Shown here piece by piece: positions 30,670-39,277 of a stretch of 64,000 bases of DNA. Position 1 is the first letter of the stretch, and the number at the start of each line of letters is the position of its first letter. Origin of the DNA: Pseudomonas sp. CBZ-4 (GTDB lineage: Bacteria > Pseudomonadota > Gammaproteobacteria > Pseudomonadales > Pseudomonadaceae); contig NZ_ANNV01000101.1 of the NCBI RefSeq assembly GCF_000346755.1, positions 62,001 through 126,000 on the forward strand. The letters are read 5' to 3'. A model generated the notes under the pieces. The model had not been told where the DNA came from and ran no database searches. It was given only the letters and a program-made list of their open reading frames with translations. The position numbers were made by a program, and so were the translations under genes.

Positions 30670-31082
30670 CCAGCCTCCAGATCCGCAACGAATCAGACCG
30701 CGCCCGGGTGCTTGGCCATATCGCTGGCATGGACATAACCAAGCCCAAGAAACTGGCCATCACCGAAGTCGACCGTAGCGGGGAGCAGAACAAGGCCCTG
30801 CACGCGGCTCTATCCGATATCGCAGTCCAGGTCGAACACGCTGGGAAGAAGTGGGATGTCCTGATCTGGAAGCGCCTACTGACCGCCGCCTGGCTGCGCG
30901 AGTCGGGCGACCAGCCCCAGATGATCCCTGCGGTAGACGGCAACGGCTTCGACGTCATCTACGAGCGCACCAGCAAGCTCACCGTAAAGCAGTGCTGCGA
31001 GTTGATCGAATGGGTTCATTGCTTCGGCGCCGAGCACCAGGTGCGGTGGACGCAGAAGGACAATTGGGGGGGGCGCTACTGA
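30666..31082 (+). CDS. ninB: NinB-like recombination protein
   Basis: 138 residues from the ATG at 30666. EVDRSGEQNKALHAALSDIAVQ, WKRLLTAAWLRESGD and CCELIEWVHCFGAEHQVRW match NinB (Orf family), which binds single-strand DNA and SSB to aid recombination. Coupled to NinG. Confidence 0.9.
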   Translation: MTSLQIRNESDRARVLGHIAGMDITKPKKLAITEVDRSGEQNKALHAALSDIAVQVEHAGKKWDVLIWKRLLTAAWLRESGDQPQMIPAVDGNGFDVIYERTSKLTVKQCCELIEWVHCFGAEHQVRWTQKDNWGGRY

Positions 31083-31687
31083 TGGCCATCGAAAGGAAGC
31101 CGGCCAAGCCGAAGAAATGCCGCGTTGCTACGTGCAGGGCCTCATTCGTCCCTTCGCGCATGGGCCAGGCAGTGTGCAGCCACGCATGCGCCCTGATCGA
31201 CGGGCCGCGCAACGCGCCGAAGGCCCGCAAAGCCATGGACCAGATCGAGCGCGCCGAGATCAAGGTGCGCAAGGAAAAGCTGAAGAGCAGGGCGGAACAC
31301 CTGCGCGAAGCCCAGGCCGCGGTGAACGAGTACGTGCGCCTGCGTGACGCGCACCTGCCCTGCATCAGCTGCGACTCCACGCCGAACGACAACGGCCTGA
31401 TGACGGGAAGTCGCTGGGACGCTGGGCATTACCGATCCGTGGGGGCCTGCCCAGAGCTGCGCTTCGAGCCGCTGAACATCCATCGCCAGTGCGTGAAGTG
31501 CAACCGCAACCTATCCGGCAATGCCGTGGAGTACCGCATTCGCCTGGTGCAGCGCATCGGCTCAGAGAAGGTGTCGTGGCTGGAGGGGCTGCACCCGACC
31601 TGCAAGTACACCGTGGAAGAGATCAAGGCCATCAAGGCTAAGTACCGGGCAATGACCAGAGAGCTGAAAAAGGGGCAGGCAGCATGA
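31082..31687 (+). CDS. ninG: NinG-like recombination protein (Rap)
   Basis: 201 residues, starting at the A of the previous TGA. N-terminal zinc site (KKCRVATCRASFVP, VCSHAC), a long basic helix (IKVRKEKLKSRAEHLREAQ) and a C-terminal Cys/His part (PCISCDS, HRQCVKCNRNLSGN) match NinG/Rap Holliday-junction nucleases. Confidence 0.92.
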   Translation: MAIERKPAKPKKCRVATCRASFVPSRMGQAVCSHACALIDGPRNAPKARKAMDQIERAEIKVRKEKLKSRAEHLREAQAAVNEYVRLRDAHLPCISCDSTPNDNGLMTGSRWDAGHYRSVGACPELRFEPLNIHRQCVKCNRNLSGNAVEYRIRLVQRIGSEKVSWLEGLHPTCKYTVEEIKAIKAKYRAMTRELKKGQAA

Positions 31688-32004
31688 TCAAGAAAATTAT
31701 GGGAACGATTATTGGTGTGGCGCTGAGTTGCTCCTTGCTCTTTGGCGGTGAATCGCTGCACCAGTTCGCGTTATACGTGCTGTGCGTGATGAATGGCCTC
31801 GCTTGGTTGGTCTTGCTGTGTGGTGGCATCAAGGATGAGGTTACCGCCGGGTTGCGATCCAGGCTATGGATCAGCTTGCCGAGTTCAGCGTTCAGCCTGT
31901 ATGCCATGATCGCCACGGGGCACACCATTCTGGCAACTTCGAGCTTCATGGCCACCTTATTCATCCTAACTGTCGCATTCCGCAAACCGGAGGTGGCGGC
32001 ATGA
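31684..32004 (+). CDS. Small membrane protein
   Basis: 106 residues with about three hydrophobic helices (TIIGVALSCSLLFGG, FALYVLCVMNGLAWLVLLCGG, ILATSSFMATLFILTVAF). Coupled to NinG and the next gene. Function unknown; possibly a cargo membrane protein or holin-like. Confidence 0.65.
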   Translation: MIKKIMGTIIGVALSCSLLFGGESLHQFALYVLCVMNGLAWLVLLCGGIKDEVTAGLRSRLWISLPSSAFSLYAMIATGHTILATSSFMATLFILTVAFRKPEVAA

Positions 32005-32582
32005 AAATCAACTCAGCGCGCCAGGCTTGGCATGACTGCAATTACAACCCAGCCCCCGGCCAGACCTCTGACGTCGTCCAGCTCGGGGTGGTGGTGCAGA
32101 ACACCGAGCGCGGGCCCACGGCGAGCCACGCGGTGCACGGGGCGCTGGCCGGGCATATCCAGTCGGCTATTGCCAGGCTACACCCGCAGATCCGCGTATT
32201 CGGTGACTTCATGTACGCTGCCGAGCAAAGCGACGACATCCGGGAAGCGGCGGAAGAGGTCGTGTTCCTGCTGGTGCAAAACCGGTCCCCACGCATGACG
32301 GCGGCCAAGCGAGAGAAACTGGAGTTCGTCGTAAAGGGGGTGATGCGCCGGTACCAGCACATGCACCAGGGCGGGCAATCGTCCAACGAAGACCCCCTGG
32401 CCAACGCCGAGAAGTTCCGGGCCTGGATGTGGCAGGTCTACGAAGTGCGGCTGGAATCGTGCAACTGGGATCGGGATTGGGGTGGTGTGTTGCAACTGAT
32501 CTTCGAATGCTGCGAGGATCTGGACCGCCGCGCACTGAGCCCCGTTGCAGCGGTAATTTACGAAATGCGCGAGGCCGCATGA
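32001..32582 (+). CDS. Hypothetical protein at the position of a late antiterminator
   Basis: 193 residues from the ATG at 32001. AEEVVFLLVQNRSPRMTAAKREKLEFVVKGVMRRY and WDRDWGGVLQLIFECCEDLDRRALSPVAAVI are helical. It is the last early gene before the terminator-rich leader of the late region, as Q is in lambda, but I see no Q motif, so the role is inferred only from place. Confidence 0.6.
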   Translation: MKINSARQAWHDCNYNPAPGQTSDVVQLGVVVQNTERGPTASHAVHGALAGHIQSAIARLHPQIRVFGDFMYAAEQSDDIREAAEEVVFLLVQNRSPRMTAAKREKLEFVVKGVMRRYQHMHQGGQSSNEDPLANAEKFRAWMWQVYEVRLESCNWDRDWGGVLQLIFECCEDLDRRALSPVAAVIYEMREAA

Positions 32583-32960
32583 GGGCCTATTGCGTTCCCG
32601 TGCGGCTGGTGGCATTATCTCGCCACTGTTAGAGTTTTGCCTTCGGCAACTAACTCGTCAAACCATAAAACCCGGCCATCGCGCCGGGTTTTTTTATTGC
32701 CTGAGTTTCAACTGCAGCCAGGGCAGCCTCAGGGAAGGCCTGGACGCTGATAAGCCGGTAGTGCAGCGCTACGGAAAAACACCGGCAGCCCGTGCACCCT
32801 GACCTGACTGTGCTTCCAGGGTGGCGCGAGACAATGACGGCGAGATCGATGCATTTGGATGTCGACGCCGGGATTGTCTTTGGCTGACAGCGGGAAAGAC
32901 CGCGCACCTATTCAGGGCCTCAGCATTCGCTGGGGCTTTTCTCGTTATGAGGCACAGCAA
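32583..32960 (+). other. Late-region leader with structured RNA and two terminators
   Basis: No gene in 378 bases. GTGGC/GCCAC and then GTTAG, TTGCC/GGCAA, CTAAC can fold (about 32608-32655). A strong terminator follows at 32669-32695 (AACCCGGC/GCCGGGTT plus T-run), then GCCTCAGC/GCTGGGGC with TTTT (32917-32940). This fits the start of an antiterminated late operon; no clear promoter could be picked. Confidence 0.55.
32669..32695 (+). terminator. Strong terminator before the late region
   Basis: AACCCGGC and GCCGGGTT, then seven T and ATTGCCTG, the same tail that follows terminators in front of several late genes. Confidence 0.88.
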
Positions 32961-33896
32961 ATGTCCGGCCCTATCCAATCCAGCGACTATGTGCCGGGCA
33001 TTTCCGGCTGGAAGCTCGATCAAGCCACTGGTGAGTTCGAGATCAATCAATCGCGCCCATCCCTAAGTGCTGATGCGCAGATGATCATTGTGGTTGCAGG
33101 TGAGTGGTCTGAATATGATCTGCCGGCCAACGCGATTGAGCGCTATGCGTTCATCGGCGCAGAGGTGGCGAAGATCCCGGCCGAGTATCGCGATAACGCC
33201 GAACTCACAACCAAAGACTTTTCGTTCGATTGCGACGGTTCTGACGTTCGAACCACGCTGAGCTATACCCGCCTAGAAAATCAGGATGAGGTCGTCGCCC
33301 GCCTGGAAAAGGCGAGGGTGGCCGGAACTAGCATCGTGCGTGCTGGTGGCTGCACTACGATAATTTGTGATGGCGTTGTGCAGGCCAGGTTCGGCAATCT
33401 GGACGCGCCGCTGCCAGATCCTGAACAGCCCCAGCCCTTCAAGGTCGAGGGTGACAAGGTCTACCTCAACGAGGCCTTCATTCGGGAGGCGGTGGTCACC
33501 AATGCCAACATTGGTTTCTACGTCCCTATCCCCGGCGTGTATGTAGATGCCAACGGTCGTGTCCGCATCAATCGAGAAGATCTTGCCGTCGATGCAAAGA
33601 TCGACGGCAAGCTGACCGCCAACTGGTCGATTCGGATGCAGATCAACGCCAACGGCCAGTACGTGGCTGCTGGTGTTGGGCTTGGCATTTCCGACGGTTT
33701 CGACTCTCAGTTCCTAGCATCGGCTGACGCGTTCGCAATCAAAGAGCGCAGCGCCCAGGAAGTGCTCGAGAAGATTTCTACCGTTATCGGCGAGTCATCC
33801 CTGTCGGCTGACCTTGAGTCGCCAATCCCGGGGATTGTGCTAGACACGATCCGCGCCGAGCTGCGCCCCGGTGGCCTGCTTCACCGTTCACGCTAA
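32961..33896 (+). CDS. Orphan tail-tip-like protein (J C-terminal domain relative)
   Basis: 311 residues from the ATG at 32961. QSSDYVPGISGWKLDQATGEFEIN parallels QSANYVPGKTGLMINFVTGEFELN-type sequence in the J protein (about 1,130-1,160), and NWSIRMQINANGQYVAAGVG parallels MWSVKMQLNQNGQYVMAGIG (DUF1983 region). The segments are in the opposite order from J. It lies far from the tail genes, ahead of lysis and packaging genes. It may be a swapped or auxiliary host-recognition protein. Confidence 0.7.
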   Translation: MSGPIQSSDYVPGISGWKLDQATGEFEINQSRPSLSADAQMIIVVAGEWSEYDLPANAIERYAFIGAEVAKIPAEYRDNAELTTKDFSFDCDGSDVRTTLSYTRLENQDEVVARLEKARVAGTSIVRAGGCTTIICDGVVQARFGNLDAPLPDPEQPQPFKVEGDKVYLNEAFIREAVVTNANIGFYVPIPGVYVDANGRVRINREDLAVDAKIDGKLTANWSIRMQINANGQYVAAGVGLGISDGFDSQFLASADAFAIKERSAQEVLEKISTVIGESSLSADLESPIPGIVLDTIRAELRPGGLLHRSR

Positions 33897-33925
33897 CTTC
33901 CGGCTCGCCTCTGTGCGGGCTTTTC

Positions 33926-33980
33926 CGTTTTCGGCCCCACCACACCCATTGCTCCGAGCTGGGAGTGCTGCCGGGGATGA
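33926..33980. repeat. Direct repeat B, left copy
   Basis: About 55 bp (CGTTTTCGGCCCCAC... GGGAGTGCTGC...GGGG) repeated with few changes at 34584-34636. The copies bracket the orphan hicB. Confidence 0.85.
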
Positions 33981-33984
33981 TTGA

Positions 33985-34413
33985 TCAGGCCGCGTGAACG
34001 ACCACTTCCACGCGCTTACCGAAAGCGGCCAAGGCCGTCTCCAGCTGCTTCATTCTCGAATTGTGGAGGAAATCGACAAGGCGATACGCTTGGGCTTTGT
34101 GAATCCCGAGCAGCTCGCATAGGTCAACCCTACGCATGCGCCTCTCCATTAGTGAGTTCCACAAGGCAATCTTGGCGACCGTCGTCGCCGGCAAGTAAAT
34201 TATGTGCTCGCCAGCCTTTGGATCCGATGCCTCTGGAATAACTCGACGCTGATCGACATAGATCGACAAAGCGCTATCAATCGCGTCTAGGGTTTCGCTG
34301 ATTGAGTGTTCTTTGTCGCGGCCGTAGCTATTTAGCTCCGGCAGGTCGCGGCAGGATACTGTCAGTCCTGGAGTGCTGCCATCTTGTTCAACGCGTATTG
34401 CATAGTTGTACAT
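33985..34413 (-). CDS. HicB-family antitoxin-like protein without HicA
   Basis: 142 residues from the ATG at 34413. N-terminal HicB fold: YNYAIRVEQDGSTPGLTVSCRDLPEL and a helix (SISETLDAIDSALSIYV). C-terminal helix-turn-helix: RVDLCELLGIHKAQAYRLVDF. HicB normally neutralises HicA and represses the pair; no HicA-like frame is found on either side. It reads against the late operon and lies between direct repeats, marking it as cargo. Confidence 0.85.
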   Translation of the reverse strand: MYNYAIRVEQDGSTPGLTVSCRDLPELNSYGRDKEHSISETLDAIDSALSIYVDQRRVIPEASDPKAGEHIIYLPATTVAKIALWNSLMERRMRRVDLCELLGIHKAQAYRLVDFLHNSRMKQLETALAAFGKRVEVVVHAA

Positions 34414-34583
34414 GGACACTCCTATGGTGGGTGATTTTTCATCGATTGATGTGCGCGATAGACCCATCATGGCCCCAAGTGCTGAATGAGTGCCCATAAA
34501 CGAGAGGCGGGCCAGGCCTCTTGATGACCCAATGTATTTAATTGCATAGATCTATTCAATGCCTCGCATAAGTGAGGTCACTT

Positions 34584-34636
34584 CGTTTTCGGCCCCACAC
34601 ACCCATAGCTCCGAGTTGGGAGTGCTGCTGGGGCTG
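34584..34636. repeat. Direct repeat B, right copy
   Basis: Matches 33926-33980, differing by a 2-3 base deletion and a few transitions. It directly precedes the holin-like gene. Confidence 0.85.
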
Positions 34637-34685
34637 ACTTATTTGTAAAGGTCGTACCTCGGCCACCTTTCTCTATGGAGTGGCG

Positions 34686-35057
34686 ATGGATCCTAACGAC
34701 CTGGGGCCAGGCACGTTCGCGTGGCTTGGCGGTACCGGCACTGTGCTGCTCGGCGGTCTGTTGTGGCTTAGGAAATTCCTCTCCAAGGACGCGACCGACC
34801 GGGCCATGGATAACGCCGACATCGGCACCGTCCGCCGGCTCAATGAATTGCTCGACACTGAACGTGCCCGTGCCAACGCCGCCGAGGCGCGCGCTGACCA
34901 GTTTGCCAAGGAGCGCAACGAGCTTGCTGCAGCGGTTGGCCGTATGGAGGGGAAGATCGAGGCCCTTTCAAGCCAGGTCGCGCAGCTCACTGCAACGGTT
35001 ACCTCGCAGAGTGACGAGATCGCCCGCCTGCGAACCAAGCTGGGAGGCATCAACTGA
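34686..35057 (+). CDS. Holin-like membrane protein with coiled coil
   Basis: 123 residues from the ATG at 34686. One N-terminal membrane helix (FAWLGGTGTVLLGGLLWL), then a long coiled coil (residues 45-118). Similar proteins precede terminase genes in Pseudomonas siphophages and are often annotated as holin-like. It overlaps the next start. Confidence 0.62.
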   Translation: MDPNDLGPGTFAWLGGTGTVLLGGLLWLRKFLSKDATDRAMDNADIGTVRRLNELLDTERARANAAEARADQFAKERNELAAAVGRMEGKIEALSSQVAQLTATVTSQSDEIARLRTKLGGIN

Positions 35058-35395
35058 TGGATAGATGCGCAATCAACTTCATCGCCCGCCACTGGTGGAG
35101 GCGCGCCGAGGTATGGGTCATCGCTCTCCTGCTGGTAGCCGGCGGATCGATCCTTGGCTACCAGGCCGGCGTCTGGTCTGCCAGTAGCGAGCAGACCAAG
35201 CAACTTGCCGAAGTGCGCGCCGCCTATGACGCCGCCCTGGGTAAGCGTGACCTGCGCCTGACCAACCTTGCCGAGAAGACCCAGGACGCCGCAGTGAAGG
35301 TGCAAGAGGCATCGCACTCTGCAGTCCAAGCGGCTGACACGGCCAGCAAGGCAGCCGAGAAGGTCAGTGAAGCGGTAGAGCGGCAGGCGCCCTAA
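35057..35395 (+). CDS. Small single-pass membrane protein with coiled coil
   Basis: 112 residues. One membrane helix (VWVIALLLVAGGSILGYQAGV) and a helical Ala/Glu/Lys tail. ATGA-type overlap with the holin-like gene, so the two probably work together at the membrane in lysis or DNA entry control. Confidence 0.6.
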   Translation: MDRCAINFIARHWWRRAEVWVIALLLVAGGSILGYQAGVWSASSEQTKQLAEVRAAYDAALGKRDLRLTNLAEKTQDAAVKVQEASHSAVQAADTASKAAEKVSEAVERQAP

Positions 35396-35396
35396 T

Positions 35397-35433
35397 CCGC
35401 GCCACGTTTTCTAATGCGCCAAAATGTGGCGCG
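35397..35433. repeat. Large inverted repeat, copy 3
   Basis: CGCGCCACGTTTT (35398-35410) and AAAATGTGGCGCG (35421-35433), 12 of 13 paired plus one G-T, 10 bases between. It is intergenic, just upstream of the gene before terS. Confidence 0.88.
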
Positions 35434-35448
35434 ACACAGGAGTAGGGC

Positions 35449-35700
35449 ATGACCGTCAAGGTTCTGGAGTTCAAGCGGGAGGACTGGCGCGATGCCGCCA
35501 AGACCCTGCGCAAGATCGCCGATGACCTCGATGCGGGTGAGCATCCCGAATGCACCGTAGGCGCCTTGACATTGATCGGCGCTAAGGGAGAGGTGACCGT
35601 ATTCGGCCTCGGGCCCAAGTGCGACGACCTGCAGTGCTTGGGTGCCATGCGCCTGGGTGAGCAGAAACTGATTGATGTGCTGCTGGACAGCCAAGACTAA
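35449..35700 (+). CDS. Hypothetical phage protein
   Basis: 83 residues (LEFKREDWRDAAKTLRKIADDLDAGEHPECTVG...). Small alpha/beta protein immediately before terS. Function unknown. Confidence 0.68.
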   Translation: MTVKVLEFKREDWRDAAKTLRKIADDLDAGEHPECTVGALTLIGAKGEVTVFGLGPKCDDLQCLGAMRLGEQKLIDVLLDSQD

Positions 35701-35709
35701 GGATTCCCC

Positions 35710-36327
35710 ATGACAACCAAGCAGCCTGACTGGGAGCGCATTGAACAGCTCTTCCGGGCTGGATTGCTCTCCGTGCGTGAGATCGCCGCCGCGTGCGGTG
35801 TCTCCCATACAGCAATCAACAAGCGGTCGAAGGCTGAAGGCTGGGATCGCGATCTGAACGCCAAGATCAAGGCCAAAGCCGATTCACTGGTTTCCAAACG
35901 AGAGGTTTCCACAAAGGTTTCCACGGAAACACTGGCAACCGAACGTGGAATCGTAGAGGCAAATGCTGAGGTCATCGCTGACATCAGGATGGCTCACCGG
36001 ACGGACATCGGTCGCTCACGCAGGCTTGCCAACAAGCTTCTGGATGAGCTGGAATCGCTCACCGATGAGCAGGGCACCATCAAGGAGTTGATTGCCCAGT
36101 TCAAGGAAGGAGTTCACGAAGACGGCGATGCGATGGCTGATGTGCTGGCCCTCGCCCAAAAGATGGGCGCGCTCCCGTCTCGGACCAAGACCATGAAGGA
36201 ATTGTCCGAAACACTGAAGACTCTGGTTCTGCTGGAGCGACAAGCCTACGACCTCGACACCAAATCCGGCGGCAATGACGCCGACGAGCTGTCCAAGATG
36301 ATGGACGATCTATCGAAGGACGCCTGA
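35710..36327 (+). CDS. terS: Terminase small subunit
   Basis: 205 residues. The N-terminal helix-turn-helix (AGLLSVREIAAACGVSHTAINKRSKAEGW) recognises the packaging site; the rest is helical for oligomerisation. It is followed 2 bases later by terL. Confidence 0.85.
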   Translation: MTTKQPDWERIEQLFRAGLLSVREIAAACGVSHTAINKRSKAEGWDRDLNAKIKAKADSLVSKREVSTKVSTETLATERGIVEANAEVIADIRMAHRTDIGRSRRLANKLLDELESLTDEQGTIKELIAQFKEGVHEDGDAMADVLALAQKMGALPSRTKTMKELSETLKTLVLLERQAYDLDTKSGGNDADELSKMMDDLSKDA

Positions 36328-36329
36328 CC

Positions 36330-37817
36330 ATGAAGCCCGAGCACATGAAGCTGCTGCGGGATCGGTTTTGGCGACTGAATAACCTCTACTTCATCACCGA
36401 CAAGCAGGGCAAGAAGGTTCGCTTCCGCATGACGCAGGAGCAGATTGATTACTTCCAGGGGATGCATACCCGGAACATCATCCTGAAGGCCCGCCAGCTG
36501 GGCTTTACAACGCTGGTGTGCATCGTCCAGTTGGATGCAGCGTTGTTCGAGGCTGCCAAGTGCGCCTTGATTGCTCACACGCTGAACGACGCGAAGCGCC
36601 TGTTTCGTGAAAAGGTCAAGTACGCCTACGACAACTTGCCGAAGGAGCTGCGCGCTGCCAACCCTGCGAGAAACGACGCTGCCGGTGAACTGGTGTTCAG
36701 TAAGGGCGGCTCGCTTTACGTCTCTACATCGTTCCGGGGCGGGACGCTGCGCTACCTGCATGTATCTGAGTTCGGGAAGATCTGCGCCAAGTTCCCGCAT
36801 AAGGCGCGGGAGATTGTCACCGGTGCTTTCGAGGCTGTCGCTGCTGAGTGTTTTGTCACCATCGAGTCGACGGCAGAGGGCAGGGCCGGGTATTTCTTTG
36901 ATTACAGTCAGTCAGCAGAGCGCCAGCAACTGGCTGGTGTGCCACTGGGCCTGCTGGACTGGAAGTTCTTTTTCTTCAGTTGGTGGAATAACAAGGCCTA
37001 CAGCCTCGACTCTGCTGACGTAGTGCTGCCGCAGCGCCTGACCGACTACTTCAACGAACTGCACGCCAAGCACGGGATCGTCACCAACGACGGCCAGCGT
37101 GCGTGGTATGCGGCCAAGGAGAAGACACTCGGCGACGACATGAAGCGGGAGTACCCCTCAATCCCGGTTGAGGCCTTCCAGCAATCGGTCGAGGGCGCTT
37201 ACTACGCCCAGCAGTTCACCAAGCTGTATGCCGCTCAGCGCATCGGCACTCTGCCCGACAACAGCCACCTGCCGGTGATGACCATTTGGGACATCGGCGT
37301 GAGCGACTCCACCGCCATTTGGTTCGTGCGCCAGGTTGGCGAGCAGTACCACATCATCGATTACTACGAGAACTCAGGCGAAGGCCTGCGGCATTACATG
37401 AAGGTGCTCAAGGACAAGGGTTACACCTATTCCGAGCACTGGGGGCCGCATGACATCGAGAACCGTGAGTTCGGCAGTGATGCGAAGACGCGCAAAGACA
37501 TCGCCCGAGAAGGTTACGAAATCGACGGGCAGGTTTATCGGATGACGTTCCAGGTCGTCCCGAAAATCGGGGTGGACGACGGCATCGAGCAGGCTCGGGA
37601 AATTCTATCCAAGTGTGCCTTCGACGAATCCAAGTGCGAAGAGGGCATTGCCTGCCTCGAGAACTATCGCAAGGAGTGGGACGACAAGAAGGGCTGCTGG
37701 AAAGACAAGCCGCTGCATGACTGGACGTCTCACGGCTCCGATGCATTCCGGTACTTCGCTGTCGCCAAGAGCGCAAAGAAGCCGGTCAAATCAATCAAAA
37801 TGGGATTCGCACGCTAA
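36330..37817 (+). CDS. terL: Terminase large subunit
   Basis: 495 residues. The ATPase has a Walker-A-like block, LKARQLGFTT (about 50), and a Walker B, YLHVSEFGK (about 145). The nuclease half holds WDIGVSDSTAIWFV and a late Asp-rich part (HDWTSHGSDAFRYFA). It powers DNA packaging and cuts the concatemer. It overlaps the portal start by one base. Confidence 0.92.
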   Translation: MKPEHMKLLRDRFWRLNNLYFITDKQGKKVRFRMTQEQIDYFQGMHTRNIILKARQLGFTTLVCIVQLDAALFEAAKCALIAHTLNDAKRLFREKVKYAYDNLPKELRAANPARNDAAGELVFSKGGSLYVSTSFRGGTLRYLHVSEFGKICAKFPHKAREIVTGAFEAVAAECFVTIESTAEGRAGYFFDYSQSAERQQLAGVPLGLLDWKFFFFSWWNNKAYSLDSADVVLPQRLTDYFNELHAKHGIVTNDGQRAWYAAKEKTLGDDMKREYPSIPVEAFQQSVEGAYYAQQFTKLYAAQRIGTLPDNSHLPVMTIWDIGVSDSTAIWFVRQVGEQYHIIDYYENSGEGLRHYMKVLKDKGYTYSEHWGPHDIENREFGSDAKTRKDIAREGYEIDGQVYRMTFQVVPKIGVDDGIEQAREILSKCAFDESKCEEGIACLENYRKEWDDKKGCWKDKPLHDWTSHGSDAFRYFAVAKSAKKPVKSIKMGFAR

Positions 37818-39277
37818 TGGCAGACGTCACATACACCCGCCCGGAGTACGACGCGGCACAGTCCCGTTGGCGGCTGGTGCGCGACGTGTGCAAGGGCTCC
37901 GAGACGGTAAAGGGGCGCGGCGATGTGTATTTGCCCAAGCCCAACCATCACGACACCAGTCCTGAGAACATCGAGCGGTACAAGTCCTATAAGCAACGCG
38001 CTGTGTTCTACAACGCCACAGGCCGTACGAAACACAGTTTGGTAGGTGCCGTATTTCGTACGTGGCCGACGCTGACCGTTCCCGGCGCGCTCGATTACGT
38101 GTCCACGGACGTCGACGGGCAGGGAGTGAGCGTTTACCAGCAGTCGCAGTCGGTCATCGGGCATCTGCTCGAGGTAGGCCGTCACGGCCTGCTGGTGGAT
38201 TACGCTGCGGTGCAGGCCGGCACAGTGAGCAAGGCAGATGAGCAGGCAGGGCGCGCCCGTGCGAACGTTGCGAGCTACCCGGCCGAATCAATCCGGAACT
38301 GGAAGACCCGCAAGGTCGGCGGTCAGCACCTGCTGAGCCTGGTGGTGCTGCGCGAAGAGGCAGACATCGACACTGATGATGGCTTTGGTAGCGAAAAGGT
38401 TGTGCAGTACCGCGTGCTGCGTCTGGATGTCGCCGGCGTGTATACCCAGGAGCTGTGGCAGGAAAGCTTAAGCGAGACGGCAATGGTCATCCCGCCATTC
38501 ACGCCGCTCAATGGCGCTGGGCAACCATGGCGCGTGATTCCCTTTCAATTTCTCGGCAGCGAGAACAACGACACCAGCATCGATGACTCGCCGTTGTACG
38601 ACATGGCCGTGCTGAACATCGGCCATTACTGCAACAGCGCTGACTATGAGGACTCAGTCTGGTTCTCGGGCCAGCCGCAGTTCTGGATTTCGGGGTTGGA
38701 CGAGGCCTGGCGCGATCACCTTGAGGCCAATGGCATTTATGTCGGCTCCAGGGCGCCGCTGACGCTTCCTGCCAGCGGGTCGTGTGGCTTTGCTCAGCCT
38801 GAGCCGAACACACTCGTGAAGGAGGCCATGGACGCCAAGAAGCAGGACATGGTGTCCCTGGGGGCCCGACTGATTGAGCGCGGCAGTGCGGTGAAGACCG
38901 CAACCCAGGCTGATAACGACAGCGCCGCCGAGCACAGCGTTCTCTCCCTGGTGGTGAGCAACGTCAGCGAGGCGTACAGCCAGTGCCTTGAGTGGATGGC
39001 GGAGTTCGTCAACGCTCCCGGCGAGGTGGTCTACAAGCTCAATCAAGACTTCAGCCAGATCACTCTGGACGCGACGATCCTTGCAGCGCTGTTTAACGCG
39101 GTGCAGGGGGGTAAGTTGCCGGAAGGAGACTTCTGGCAGTACCTGCGCGATCGCGGCGTGATTAACCCAGAGAAGACGGACGACGACATCCGGGGCGAAC
39201 TGGAGGCGCAAAGCACGGGGCCTGACCTGGATGACGACGAGGTAATTCCGAATGGCGGCAAACCAAGCAATCCTTGA
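37817..39277 (+). CDS. Portal protein (DUF4055 type)
   Basis: 486 residues. Blocks such as YKQRAVFYNATGRTKHSLVGAVF, IPFQFLGSENND, SPLYDMAVLNIGHYCNSADYEDSVWF and ARLIERGSAVKTATQA match DUF4055 portals. It forms the dodecameric channel for DNA. The next gene starts inside its end. Confidence 0.88.
   Translation: MADVTYTRPEYDAAQSRWRLVRDVCKGSETVKGRGDVYLPKPNHHDTSPENIERYKSYKQRAVFYNATGRTKHSLVGAVFRTWPTLTVPGALDYVSTDVDGQGVSVYQQSQSVIGHLLEVGRHGLLVDYAAVQAGTVSKADEQAGRARANVASYPAESIRNWKTRKVGGQHLLSLVVLREEADIDTDDGFGSEKVVQYRVLRLDVAGVYTQELWQESLSETAMVIPPFTPLNGAGQPWRVIPFQFLGSENNDTSIDDSPLYDMAVLNIGHYCNSADYEDSVWFSGQPQFWISGLDEAWRDHLEANGIYVGSRAPLTLPASGSCGFAQPEPNTLVKEAMDAKKQDMVSLGARLIERGSAVKTATQADNDSAAEHSVLSLVVSNVSEAYSQCLEWMAEFVNAPGEVVYKLNQDFSQITLDATILAALFNAVQGGKLPEGDFWQYLRDRGVINPEKTDDDIRGELEAQSTGPDLDDDEVIPNGGKPSNP

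Noticed and set aside
32600..32660. A tRNA-like gene in the late leader
   Set aside because: Two nested stems are present but no acceptor stem, T-loop or anticodon arm could be assembled.
34414..34685. A HicA toxin partner for the HicB-like gene
   Set aside because: I checked both flanks for a 55-80 residue basic frame with a HicA-type core and found none.
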